Of a stretch of 64,000 nt of DNA, positions 1 through 8,481 are shown in pieces (positions within the stretch are counted from its first letter, which is position 1; every line of letters begins with the position of its first letter). The DNA lies in assembly GCA_019056805.1 (NCBI GenBank), contig DXJG01000004.1, positions 62,001-126,000 of the forward strand, in the 5' to 3' direction. This stretch comes from Candidatus Baldrarchaeota archaeon (GTDB taxonomy: Archaea > Asgardarchaeota > Baldrarchaeia > Baldrarchaeales > DXJG01). Below the pieces are notes generated by a model. It was not told the origin of the DNA, searched no databases, and was given only the letters and a program-made list of their open reading frames with translations. The position numbers and the translations under genes were made by a program.

Positions 1-1428
1 GAAATAAAAATCGGGATTGAGGAAGAAGTTTTCATTGTTAACAAAAAAGGCTTTCTTTCACCTTTCTCTGAAGAACTTGTTTCAACCCTGATAAAAATGA
101 TTGGAGAGGAGAATCAATTACTTGAGAACGCAAGAAGATGGCTTCTTGGACTCCAATGGGAACCTAATCCAAGTCAAATAGAATATGTTACTAGAGCAGT
201 AAAGTATTGGAAAGTTAAAGATGCCATAAAATTTGGAAGAAAACTTCTTGGACAAGCAGCTAAGAAAATATCTCATAGAATATTTTTAGGTAGTATGCAT
301 CCTATACAAAGCGATCCTCTCCCAATTAATGGTACACATATTAACATTTCTTTTAAGCCTGTAAATAAAAAGAAAATCTCTAAAGAACTTCTTACATATG
401 TTTTCAACCACGTTAGAAATCATATACCTGAAATAATTGCTATGACGGCTAATACTCCGCTTATGGGAGGGAAACCTAGTGGTTATGCTAGTTCTAGGTT
501 GGCGTTTAGCAGAGTTTTGAAACCTTCTAACTTTGCAGTTGTTAAAAGAAAACCTGTGACGGTTATTCCAAGGGAAATGCGTAGCTTTACAAGATACGGA
601 GTCCTATTTGAGAAGCTTAAAAAATATAAAGCTAGAATAATCACTAATCCTCTCGGAGTAAGATTATTAGATATTACTCCAAGAGGACCTGACACGAACA
701 TTGTAGAAGATATGAGAACAAGTGTAAGTACGAGTAGAATAGAAATTAGGGTTATTGATAATCAAATAACAGAGGAATATCTTTCAGATATAGTAAAAAT
801 ACTTTTGGCTCTTTCAGTTGAAGCTATCTTCAAATTTGAGAAAGAAGAAAAGGTAACTGAGAGGAAAAAACTTTTAAGAAACAGAGATAGGGCAATTAAA
901 AACGGTACTGCTGCTATTTTTATTAATGATGATGGAACCACTATTAATGCAAGGGAATCCATTATTAAACTAATGGAAAGAATATCACCGTTTCTTGACG
1001 CCTTGAATCTCAAGCTTGAAACTAAGCTTGAGTTAGGCATACCTGAAATTGAGGTTTTCGGAAGTCCTGATATCATTGACGAATATGAAGCCCTTTCAGA
1101 ACTAGAAAATAAGGGAAAAATATGTGTTGATGTAAGACTGGAAGGTAAAAGGCTTTGTAAGACTCTTTTTGGAGAAGCAGTTGAAATTGGAGAAATGAAG
1201 AAAGTCTCTGGACTTCTTTTCCCAGAATACCAATGTACATGGACCTACACAGGGAATGGTCTTATAAGAAACTTTAATAAAATAATTGTTAAGCATTGGC
1301 TGGCTACGAAGAATGGATATATTCCGATCTTCAAGAATGATAAAATCGAAAGGTGTAGAAATCCACTAACTCATCTATCAAGCATCTTTAATACTATTGG
1401 AAAACGAGTAATCTATCAATTTGCATAA
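1..1428 (+). CDS. GCS2-family glutamate-cysteine ligase-like amidoligase, 5' end cut by window
   Basis: The reading frame is open from base 1 and the first residues, EIKIGIEEEVFIVN, match the start of the GCS2/YbdK carboxylate-amine ligase family (a glutamine-synthetase-like fold that joins glutamate to an amine such as cysteine). Only a few N-terminal residues are therefore missing, and the ATG at 97 is internal. Further family-like patches are GTHINISFKP (metal/substrate strand) and the arginine-rich stretch SRIEIRVIDNQ around residue 245. The next gene, 43 bases downstream on the same strand, is an ATP-grasp ligase, so the two could act in sequence as in glutathione-type synthesis. The substrate cannot be read from the sequence. 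Family assignment is fairly sure; true glutamate-cysteine ligase activity is a guess. Confidence 0.72.
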   Translation, partial: EIKIGIEEEVFIVNKKGFLSPFSEELVSTLIKMIGEENQLLENARRWLLGLQWEPNPSQIEYVTRAVKYWKVKDAIKFGRKLLGQAAKKISHRIFLGSMHPIQSDPLPINGTHINISFKPVNKKKISKELLTYVFNHVRNHIPEIIAMTANTPLMGGKPSGYASSRLAFSRVLKPSNFAVVKRKPVTVIPREMRSFTRYGVLFEKLKKYKARIITNPLGVRLLDITPRGPDTNIVEDMRTSVSTSRIEIRVIDNQITEEYLSDIVKILLALSVEAIFKFEKEEKVTERKKLLRNRDRAIKNGTAAIFINDDGTTINARESIIKLMERISPFLDALNLKLETKLELGIPEIEVFGSPDIIDEYEALSELENKGKICVDVRLEGKRLCKTLFGEAVEIGEMKKVSGLLFPEYQCTWTYTGNGLIRNFNKIIVKHWLATKNGYIPIFKNDKIERCRNPLTHLSSIFNTIGKRVIYQFA

Positions 1429-1471
1429 AATGTAATCGGGTTAAATTCGCAACTCATAAAGGTGTATAGTC

Positions 1472-2692
1472 TTGAAAACACTAGAAATAAATTTTGACGA
1501 TGTTGAATGGGACAAAGTAGCCATGTACCCATATGCAGGTTTAGATTTCCTCTTAGGTAAGGATGAAAAACTATATTTTATTGAGGCAAACGCCATACCA
1601 ACAGGCATATTTTTTATCGAAACCATCTCAAAATATGTAGAAACCTTTTTGCCACTGAAAATGAAACCATTCATAAAATGTAACAAGGAAATCATCAAAA
1701 ACTTTGTTAAAATGTGTCTCAAATACTGCTATTATAAAAGTGGGAACAAACGGCCTTCAAATGCAGGAATAACTATTCCTGTAGACTGGCCAGGTTTTAC
1801 CTCAACAGAAAGAACACGAATAAAAGCAGCTTTTGAAGAAATAGGAATAAAATGCTACCTTATAAGAAAAAATGATTCCCAAAAAATAGGTTCAACATTG
1901 CATGTGAACATAGAGGGTCAAGATATAGTTCCAGACCTTATTGTAAGAAGAACTTTCAAATTTCCTAAAGATATAGAACAACCTGTCATAAACCCTGTTG
2001 AAACAGGAAAAATCACAGGAAATAAATGGAAGACATATCTTGCAGTTGAGAAGATTTTAAGCAAAAAGAAGGAACTTAAAAACATTTTTACACAACCTTG
2101 GACGAGAATGACGTATAAACCTGAAGAAATTTTAGAATTTTCCTATGATCTCCTTGATGCGGGTAAAGAAGTCGTCATTAAACCTTTAAATAGATTTGGA
2201 GGAAAAGAAATACTCTTTGTTAGGAGTAAAAGAGAGGCGGAAAATAAAATAGAATGTTATCTAAAGAAAAATGGGGATACGGACCCCGAGAGTAACGAGT
2301 CTTTTATAGTTCAAGAGAAGATCGATGTTATGCCTTTTCATGGCAGTGATAAAAAATTTTATGCTTTCGACCTACGAGTATTTGGTTTTCTTGGCAAACT
2401 AGCAGGAGGACAGATAAGGAGAGCTCCTTATCCACTTGATGCTAAAAGAGTTCCACTTGAGAAAAAATTAATTAGTAATATTTCATCTGGAGGAGTATTT
2501 GTTTTCCTTCTGTTTGGAGGAGAAAAGAACTTCACAACTTATTCTATTAAAGAAAAAATCTTTACTTTTCAAACCAGAGAACTAAAACTTGATGGTCACG
2601 TAGCCATAATTGGAGGTGAACTATTAGAAAAACTTAAGATAGCGACCCGAGAAATCATATCAGCAATAAATAAAGCAGCCTTAGCTTCCTAA
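1472..2692 (+). CDS. ATP-grasp ligase, glutathione-synthetase-like with permuted motif order
   Basis: The TTG start at 1472 follows a GGTG ribosome-binding site at 1461-1464. ATP-grasp signatures are clear but out of the usual order. The acidic metal-binding end motif, GLDFLL then YFIEANAIPTG (residues 23-45), normally closes a GshB-type enzyme but here opens the protein. The ATP-binding lysine and glycine loop (VIKPLNRFGGKEI, K237, G243-G244), DLRVFGF (300-306) and an ISSGG patch (about 337-341) come at the end. This is the arrangement expected of a circularly permuted ATP-grasp. It is likely co-transcribed with the GCS2-like gene before it, suggesting two-step amide bond formation, for instance a gamma-glutamyl compound. 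Product unknown. Confidence 0.7.
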   Translation: MKTLEINFDDVEWDKVAMYPYAGLDFLLGKDEKLYFIEANAIPTGIFFIETISKYVETFLPLKMKPFIKCNKEIIKNFVKMCLKYCYYKSGNKRPSNAGITIPVDWPGFTSTERTRIKAAFEEIGIKCYLIRKNDSQKIGSTLHVNIEGQDIVPDLIVRRTFKFPKDIEQPVINPVETGKITGNKWKTYLAVEKILSKKKELKNIFTQPWTRMTYKPEEILEFSYDLLDAGKEVVIKPLNRFGGKEILFVRSKREAENKIECYLKKNGDTDPESNESFIVQEKIDVMPFHGSDKKFYAFDLRVFGFLGKLAGGQIRRAPYPLDAKRVPLEKKLISNISSGGVFVFLLFGGEKNFTTYSIKEKIFTFQTRELKLDGHVAIIGGELLEKLKIATREIISAINKAALAS

Positions 2693-2716
2693 AATCAAAG
2701 AAAATAAAGTTTTATG

Positions 2717-4402
2717 TTAGATATTTGTGGTTTTTGTCTTTAAGAGGTCTCTTATTGTTATGATTTTTCGTTCTCCTGTTTTCTCATTTTCCAGAATTAT
2801 GGCTCTGTCTGTACATGAGTAGCATGGGTCTATACTTGTAACTATTGTTGGTATATCTGCGACCGTATATCCTTTAAGCATGAAAGGTAGACCTGCATTG
2901 TTTCTATAGCTTGGAGTTCTAATTCTTACAGTATTTGGAATGTGAGGATTCTCCTCTCCACTCTTCACATAGTAGAAAAGTTCTCCTCTTGGAGCTTCTA
3001 CTTTTCCAACAGCTTCCTTATTAGGTTCAGGTTCCTCAATTTCCACCTGTATAGGTCCACCAACTTTTCTTAAAGCTTCAACACACTGAAGACATATTTC
3101 ATAAGCTTGCAATAATTCATAAGTTCTAACCATAAATCTTGCATAGCAGTCTCCGCCGGGGTATGTAACAACATCCCAAGATACCCAGTCCATATCGTAA
3201 GCAGCAAAGGGATCATCTTTCCTAACATCTATCTTAAATTCCGAGCCTCGAGCAGTGGGTCCAACGAGTCCTATATCTCTTGCCTCTTTCCTTGTTACAA
3301 CTCCTACATTTTTCAAACGTTTCTTACAAACTGGATGATCAGCTATCGAGGTAGCTATTTCAAATCCTTCTGGGACGGTTTCTTTAAGTACTTTCTCTAT
3401 TTTGTCAAGCTTTTCATTGTCAACATCGAGTTTTACACCGCCAATGAGAATCATGCCGTGGGTAACTCTGTTCCCCGTAATCAATTCCAAAATATCCATT
3501 ATGTTTTCTCTTAATCTCCACATGTGATGGAATCCTGTTAGGAATCCCATTACATCAGCCCATAGACCTAAAATGAGGAAGTGACTATGTAACCTGTCAA
3601 GTTCTAAAAGTAAGGTTCTGATTAGACGCGCTCTATCTGGTATATCTACTTCTAAGAGATTTTCTATAGTTGTTGCGTAAGCTATTTGGTGGGAAGATGA
3701 GCAAATTCCACAAACCCTCTCAACAAGATATAGATTTCTCCAATAATTTCTTGATTCAGCTAGTTGCATAACTCCACGGTGATTTAGTCCTGGCTTAATA
3801 TCAACATCCAATATAACTTCATCTTTAACTTTACATCTGAAGAATATGTTTTCAACCAACATAGGGTGATACGGGCCTATTGGTATAATCACACCCACCG
3901 AGTCAGCTGGCTTCCTAGGAATAGAAGTTACAATCTCTACTTTGTCTTCTCCTGATTTTTTTACAGCTGATTCTACTTCCTCTGGCCATTCATAAGGTAG
4001 AAATAGATGTCTAGGATCTGGATGACCTACAAATTCTATACCGAGAAGTTCCGCCATCTCCCTCTCTGCCCAAGAAGCCTCATAAGTAACGGTTGATACA
4101 CTGTCAATTTTAGGGTCTTCACGATCCACTATAGCCTTGAAAGTTACATGATATTTCGGCTCTATATGCTCAAAAGAATAGTGATATGCTACTTCGAAAC
4201 CATCTGCCCCAAGATCGCTAACAGTTACATGAACAAGCCTTGCATCCCATTTATCTTTCATATATTTTGCAAGATCAACTACAATTTTCTTATCTATCAA
4301 TATAAAGTGTTTTTTACCTCTGATAACGTAATCTCCAATATATGATGGTCCCAAGAAGCTTTTTATATCCTCTATAACATCTTTAATAGTTACACTCTGC
4401 AT
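2717..4402 (-). CDS. Group 4 [NiFe] hydrogenase catalytic subunit, fused NuoC-NuoD type
   Basis: Residues 1-145 resemble the 30-kDa NuoC/EchD domain (EREMAELLGIEFVGHPDPR near 113-131). Residues about 170-561 are the NuoD/large-subunit domain. Both nickel-binding cysteine pairs are present: RVCGIC (C231, C234) and DPCYSCTDR (C527, C530). This marks a real hydrogenase rather than a complex I subunit. About 28 residues follow the second motif; whether they are removed during maturation is unknown. The gene is last in the operon and its ATG overlaps the stop of the HdrB-like gene by one base (TAATG). It should form the H2-activating module with the NuoB-like subunit on the cytoplasmic face of the membrane. 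No maturation genes are in the window. Confidence 0.9.
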   Translation of the reverse strand: MQSVTIKDVIEDIKSFLGPSYIGDYVIRGKKHFILIDKKIVVDLAKYMKDKWDARLVHVTVSDLGADGFEVAYHYSFEHIEPKYHVTFKAIVDREDPKIDSVSTVTYEASWAEREMAELLGIEFVGHPDPRHLFLPYEWPEEVESAVKKSGEDKVEIVTSIPRKPADSVGVIIPIGPYHPMLVENIFFRCKVKDEVILDVDIKPGLNHRGVMQLAESRNYWRNLYLVERVCGICSSSHQIAYATTIENLLEVDIPDRARLIRTLLLELDRLHSHFLILGLWADVMGFLTGFHHMWRLRENIMDILELITGNRVTHGMILIGGVKLDVDNEKLDKIEKVLKETVPEGFEIATSIADHPVCKKRLKNVGVVTRKEARDIGLVGPTARGSEFKIDVRKDDPFAAYDMDWVSWDVVTYPGGDCYARFMVRTYELLQAYEICLQCVEALRKVGGPIQVEIEEPEPNKEAVGKVEAPRGELFYYVKSGEENPHIPNTVRIRTPSYRNNAGLPFMLKGYTVADIPTIVTSIDPCYSCTDRAIILENEKTGERKIITIRDLLKTKTTNI

Positions 4403-5277
4403 TAGCCAGTCTCCTCCTCTATCTTCTCAACTACACCATCTGCAGGTATTCTATGCAAATATATGCCAAAATCATCAGGATCTATGTCCAAAGCTAAAGC
4501 CAAAAGTTCAAAATAGTTCAAGATCGGAATACTAAAGTTAATGCCTCTGCTTCGAAGATCTAATTGACCTTTTTCTAATCTATCATAACATGCAGGACAG
4601 AAAGTAACAATACAATCTACATTCACTGATTGAACACTTTCCAGCTTTTTCTTGGTTCTTTCCATAAGAGAAAATTCGGCATCAACGTATAATGCTGGGA
4701 CTCCACAACATAAACGAATCAATGGATAGTCAATGATTTGGGCACCCAATGCTTTAACTAATGCTGTAAACTTTTCAACAAGTTTCTTTTCATCATCATG
4801 ATATAGTCTGCATCCAGGTTGCAAAGCTACTCTTAAATTTTTAAGAGGTTTTACAACAGCTTTAGAAATCGTATCTAAACCTATTTCATCGTGCAAAACC
4901 TCTATGGCATGAAGAACTTTTACCGTACCCTTATATTCTTTACCAATTGCTTCTAAATCACGGTTGATTTCATTTTTAAGCTTCTCATCGGCTTTCAAAC
5001 TTTCATTAACCTTATTAAGAGTATCAAAACAACCATTGCAAACAGTCATGATATTTGCATTCAATTTTTCCGCTATTGAAATATTTCTAGCTGCGATGTG
5101 GAGCCACAAATTTTCATCAAATTGTCTACTGATTTCAGGATCCGAGCAACAAGTTGCTCCTTCCATATCAAGTAGTTCTATTCCTAATTTTTCGAACGCT
5201 TTTCTTGTTGCAGCTTCTACATGAAATTGGCTAGCAGGTATGGTGCAACCGAGGAAGAATGCAAACTTTTTCTCCAT
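4402..5277 (-). CDS. HdrB-like protein with two complete CCG domains
   Basis: The protein carries two full cysteine-rich CCG motifs, the signature of heterodisulfide reductase subunit B and related proteins that hold noncubane [4Fe-4S] clusters. The first set is C11, C43-C44, C80 and C83; the second is C156, C190-C191, C227 and C230. Spacings (31/35 and 33/35 residues) fit the canonical pattern exactly. There is no HdrC-type ferredoxin domain in this protein. It lies between a small unknown gene and the hydrogenase catalytic subunit, in the same operon, so it probably supplies a disulfide-reducing site or an electron exit on the hydrogenase complex. The disulfide substrate is not indicated. 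Start is ATG at 5277. Confidence 0.85.
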   Translation of the reverse strand: MEKKFAFFLGCTIPASQFHVEAATRKAFEKLGIELLDMEGATCCSDPEISRQFDENLWLHIAARNISIAEKLNANIMTVCNGCFDTLNKVNESLKADEKLKNEINRDLEAIGKEYKGTVKVLHAIEVLHDEIGLDTISKAVVKPLKNLRVALQPGCRLYHDDEKKLVEKFTALVKALGAQIIDYPLIRLCCGVPALYVDAEFSLMERTKKKLESVQSVNVDCIVTFCPACYDRLEKGQLDLRSRGINFSIPILNYFELLALALDIDPDDFGIYLHRIPADGVVEKIEEETG

Positions 5278-5292
5278 GGCTTTTCACCCAGT

Positions 5293-5559
5293 TTAGATTA
5301 ATTTTTTCTTTTTCTCTAAACCAATTTTCTTAGTAAGTTCCTCAAGTTCTTTTACAGCTTCCTTATATTTCCAAGCCGTAGGCGGAACTGGTTCAAGTCC
5401 TATTTCCTCTCTCTCATCAGCTGTAAAATCTGAAAATTGCGGTAAATGAGCACTAGCTAAAAGTGCTTTAATTGCTCCAGCATAAGTTTCTGGGATTTTT
5501 CTTAAAGGTTTACGTAAAGGATAAAGATCTCTATTTTCCTCCAACGACCTCCACCCCAT
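5293..5559 (-). CDS. Small unknown protein inside the hydrogenase operon
   Basis: This 88-residue soluble protein has no motif I recognise. It is charged, has no cysteines and ends in a lysine-rich helix (KKIGLEKKKKLI). It overlaps the end of the ferredoxin gene by 29 bases if the ATG at 5559 is used. A TTG at 5544 preceded by GGTGGAGG is an equally good start and would remove the first five residues. Placement between the four-cluster ferredoxin and the HdrB-like gene, on the same strand with short gaps, suggests an accessory or linker subunit of the same complex. No function can be assigned. Confidence 0.6.
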   Translation of the reverse strand: MGWRSLEENRDLYPLRKPLRKIPETYAGAIKALLASAHLPQFSDFTADEREEIGLEPVPPTAWKYKEAVKELEELTKKIGLEKKKKLI

Positions 5560-6049
5560 ACAATTCTTTCAGTATTTTCCTAGCTTCTTCTCTTGTAACA
5601 AGCTGTAAAGCTCCAGTAGTACAGTACTTTACACATTTCGGATCAATTGTCCCAGTTTCCTTATCGTAGCAAAGGTCACATTTCCATGAAACCTTTGTTT
5701 CAAAATCGAACTGTGGATTTGACAATGGACATGCATAGTTGCAGGATCTACAACCAATACATTTAAGATTATCAATAAATACCCAACCAGTTTCCTTATC
5801 TTTTGTTATTGCATCTACTGGACATGCAGCAGCACAGACAGGTTCTTCGCAATGAGAGCATCTAATGGATTCAAAAACTCCTGGATTATCAGGATCTTCT
5901 ACAACCACGTTACGAGATTTATCATAACTTAGAACACCAAAATGGTGGAAAGAACAAACTATCATACAAACAGTGCATCCAGAACACTTATTCTTGTTAT
6001 GTATAATTACATATGGACCTTTTTCCTTAACAACCTTTAATACACTCAT
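5531..6049 (-). CDS. Four-cluster [4Fe-4S] ferredoxin, electron-transfer subunit
   Basis: Four cysteine groups are visible, each able to bind a [4Fe-4S] cluster: KCSGCTVCMIVC, CSHCEEPVCAAACP, CIGCRSCNYACP, and CDLC followed by CVKYC. This is the layout of HycB, CooF and DMSO-reductase-B type electron carriers. The ATG at 6049 is chosen because GGAGG lies seven bases before it; a longer frame back to 6091 would overlap the NuoB-like gene and has no such site. In the operon it sits between the small hydrogenase subunit and the HdrB-like gene, and so is the natural wire between H2 oxidation and the CCG protein. That connection is inference. Confidence 0.85.
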   Translation of the reverse strand: MSVLKVVKEKGPYVIIHNKNKCSGCTVCMIVCSFHHFGVLSYDKSRNVVVEDPDNPGVFESIRCSHCEEPVCAAACPVDAITKDKETGWVFIDNLKCIGCRSCNYACPLSNPQFDFETKVSWKCDLCYDKETGTIDPKCVKYCTTGALQLVTREEARKILKELYGVEVVGGK

Positions 6050-6060
6050 CTTTTTTCCTC

Positions 6061-6504
6061 CTAATCTTTTGCTAAAGCTTTCTGTATACATTGAGCAATA
6101 CCTACAATTATTGCCTCAGGTTTAGGCGGACAGCCAGGAACATAAACATCCACAGGTATTGCTTTATCAACTGGGCCACCAAAAGTATAGGTAGGATTGT
6201 CATCATCTTTTAGAAAAACTCCTCCAGTCGTTGCACAAGCACCCACAGCGACAACGCCCTTTGGATCTGTCATTTGATTATATACTCTCTTAATAACAGG
6301 CACCATAGCTTTAGGAACTATACCCGTTACAACCATGATATCTGCATATCTCGGGTTATTTGTCAATACGATTCCAATTCTTTCTACATCGTATCTAGGA
6401 GTTAATGCCGCTGCAATTTCTATATCACAGCCATTACAGCCACCACAATGTGCATGAAATATCCATGGACTTCTAGTTCTTGCCCACTTCTTCCAACCCA
6501 ACAC
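6061..6504 (-). CDS. [NiFe] hydrogenase small subunit, NuoB/EchC-like
   Basis: The protein has the cysteine ligands of the proximal [4Fe-4S] cluster of group 4 hydrogenases and complex I: HCGGCNGCDIE near the start, VGACATTGG in the middle and PGCPPKPE near the end. At 147 residues it has the usual compact length of this family and no export signal. The GTG start at 6504 has AGGAGG five bases upstream. It should pair with the catalytic subunit encoded at the end of the operon and pass electrons between the nickel site and the ferredoxin-like subunits. Confidence 0.9.
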   Translation of the reverse strand: MLGWKKWARTRSPWIFHAHCGGCNGCDIEIAAALTPRYDVERIGIVLTNNPRYADIMVVTGIVPKAMVPVIKRVYNQMTDPKGVVAVGACATTGGVFLKDDDNPTYTFGGPVDKAIPVDVYVPGCPPKPEAIIVGIAQCIQKALAKD

Positions 6505-6513
6505 AGATTCCTC

Positions 6514-7095
6514 CTAAACATATTTCCTAGTGTGTAAATTCAATTTTATAGCAAGCTTCTTCCTACAATCTGGACAATAATGTGAAGCAAGCTCTACATC
6601 ATGTAAAATTTGTTCCTTCAAAGCAGAGTCTTCAAGTTTTTCCTTAATTCTATCAATAATCGCCCCAACTTGCTTATCTGGCATAAAATAAGTGCCACAA
6701 TTTTCACATTTTCTTAGATCAATGGTAATAGTAGAAACAACACTATCAACTTTATCGGTTACCAAATTCCAATTTTGAGAAAGCTTAATTGCTTCGTCCT
6801 GCGGGCATATCAATTGACATCTCCCACAGTAAATACACCTACTAAGATATACTGTTAAAACTCTCTTTCCATCCTCATCTACATATTTGATTGCAGAAGC
6901 CGAACACTGCATACTACATGCTACACATCCCATACATTTCTCTTCATCGTACTCAGGTTGTCCTCGAAAGATTGGTGCAACAAAGGCGGGAGGGCCGAAG
7001 GGAAAATCAACTGTTACACATTTTTTAAGTCCAGTTAATGAAACTTTCAAGAGTTTACGTAATGCTCCAACTCTTCTTTCCTTCATTTTGATCAT
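6514..7095 (-). CDS. NuoI-like two-cluster ferredoxin subunit with C-terminal Cys pairs
   Basis: Two classical [4Fe-4S] motifs (CMGCVACSMQC and CIYCGRCQLICP) occupy residues about 55-100, as in NuoI/EchF. The protein then continues with two further pairs, CENC and CPDC, about 56 residues apart. Four cysteines in this arrangement suggest a zinc-ribbon or rubredoxin-like metal site, which is not part of standard NuoI. The ATG at 7095 overlaps the TGA of the NuoH-like gene by four bases (ATGA), implying translational coupling. Role: electron transfer in the membrane hydrogenase complex. Confidence 0.85.
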   Translation of the reverse strand: MIKMKERRVGALRKLLKVSLTGLKKCVTVDFPFGPPAFVAPIFRGQPEYDEEKCMGCVACSMQCSASAIKYVDEDGKRVLTVYLSRCIYCGRCQLICPQDEAIKLSQNWNLVTDKVDSVVSTITIDLRKCENCGTYFMPDKQVGAIIDRIKEKLEDSALKEQILHDVELASHYCPDCRKKLAIKLNLHTRKYV

Positions 7096-8117
7096 CTACC
7101 TATAATTTGTGCAAATGGTATATCAAACCAAGGCATATAAATTAGATAGGCCCAGATTATAGCTAGAATCGAAAACACAAGAGGATACTTAATAAACCAA
7201 GCAAAGGCGTCACTAGGTCTGTATCTCGGCATGAGAACACATATCAACGCCCATATAAAAACTAGAATAAACGTTACCACAATGAAATAAATTATTGTTA
7301 ACCAAGTGAAACTAGTTAATGCTCCTCCTAGCAGGAAGTCTATTATTAACGTAGAAATCAGGAAGAATTTAATGTACCCTTCGATTTTAAACAATCCAAG
7401 AAGTCGTCCACTGTATTCAGCAAGTGGACCGTACACTATCTCATGTTCCGCTTCAACGATATCAAAAGGCTTTACATGCAATTTCCCCAACACTGATAGA
7501 AACAATGCAATTGCAGCAAACGGATTAAGAAACAAAAACCATGCGGGAAGATTTACACCAAAAACATTCAATGTATGTGTCATTTGATAGTTCACTATTT
7601 CCTGTACACTTAAAGTTGCATGCTCGACATGTCCAGCCATCAAAGCAATACTCAGCAAACTCAGTATAAAGGGGACTTCGTACGCTATTAGTAAAAGAAT
7701 TTCTCTCTTACTACCAACAACACCATAAGGAGAACCACTAGAGGCCCCTGCAATCACATAGGCAACTGGAGGACCGTATAAGAGATAAATCAAAAGCAAT
7801 ACGCCAATACTATAGTGTGATAGAGGTGAAAAACCAGCAACCGGAACAAGCCAGATCGCAGCTATAGTACATGCCAGAGCAAAGAATGGTGCAAAATAGA
7901 AGAGTTTTTTCTTTGCAGAAGCTGGTATTTTTGGTTTTTTGCTAAGAAGCTTTAAAACATCAGCAAAAACCTGGTACCATCGCGCGGGAAAATACGGGCC
8001 TCTTCTCATTTGCATTCTAGCATATAGTTTCCTAAACTCGTAGAAGAATAAACAACCTAGTACGAATGCCGCTATAGGTATTAATACAAACTCCAGTATT
8101 GTCCAAATACTCCACAT
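7092..8117 (-). CDS. NuoH/EchB-like membrane subunit of group 4 hydrogenase
   Basis: This is a 341-residue polytopic protein with about eight hydrophobic segments. It carries the family marks of NuoH: RRGPYFPARWYQ in the first cytoplasmic loop and the acidic loop KPFDIVEAEHEIVYGPLAEYSG, which in complex I lines the junction between the redox arm and the proton path. It anchors the soluble hydrogenase subunits to the membrane. No NuoL/M/N-type antiporter gene lies beside it, so any ion pumping would have to use this subunit and the small 2-TM protein encoded just upstream. Start is ATG at 8117 behind GAGGAGAGG. Confidence 0.9.
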   Translation of the reverse strand: MWSIWTILEFVLIPIAAFVLGCLFFYEFRKLYARMQMRRGPYFPARWYQVFADVLKLLSKKPKIPASAKKKLFYFAPFFALACTIAAIWLVPVAGFSPLSHYSIGVLLLIYLLYGPPVAYVIAGASSGSPYGVVGSKREILLLIAYEVPFILSLLSIALMAGHVEHATLSVQEIVNYQMTHTLNVFGVNLPAWFLFLNPFAAIALFLSVLGKLHVKPFDIVEAEHEIVYGPLAEYSGRLLGLFKIEGYIKFFLISTLIIDFLLGGALTSFTWLTIIYFIVVTFILVFIWALICVLMPRYRPSDAFAWFIKYPLVFSILAIIWAYLIYMPWFDIPFAQIIGR

Positions 8118-8163
8118 TTTCTTCCTCTCCTCTCAATGTAGTATATTTTAAGACTACTCACCT

Positions 8164-8481
8164 TTAGTTCTCTTCAGGTTTTTTCCTTGGACTTAACAGT
8201 TCTTCATCACTTATGTAGGGTGGGGCAGCATATCCCCCAGTGAAAATATCTTCTGCACGAACTCTCTTAGGGAATAAAACCGGGATAGCAAGATAAGAAA
8301 CCACTACAACGATCGAGACAATTAAAATTTCAATGAAAATTTCTTCGTACAAGAAGAATTCACCATAATAAAACCTATGTAGGAAAATTCCTAGTAGCCC
8401 GACTATAACCAAAATTGCTGTAACAATAAGGAGAGACTTTCCCAACTCTCTTGACTTAGGATGGGTATCGTTTTTCGTCAT
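8164..8481 (-). CDS. Small 2-TM membrane protein, first gene of the hydrogenase operon
   Basis: This 105-residue protein has two hydrophobic helices (about residues 15-35 and 48-70) and a polar C-terminal tail containing TGGYAAPPY. It is the first gene behind a good TATA-like box and is followed 46 bases later by the NuoH-like gene. The tail loosely recalls the ends of antiporter-type subunits, but the protein is far too short to be one. It also lacks the clear marks of NuoA or NuoK. It is probably a structural membrane subunit of the hydrogenase. No specific function can be given. Confidence 0.65.
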   Translation of the reverse strand: MTKNDTHPKSRELGKSLLIVTAILVIVGLLGIFLHRFYYGEFFLYEEIFIEILIVSIVVVVSYLAIPVLFPKRVRAEDIFTGGYAAPPYISDEELLSPRKKPEEN

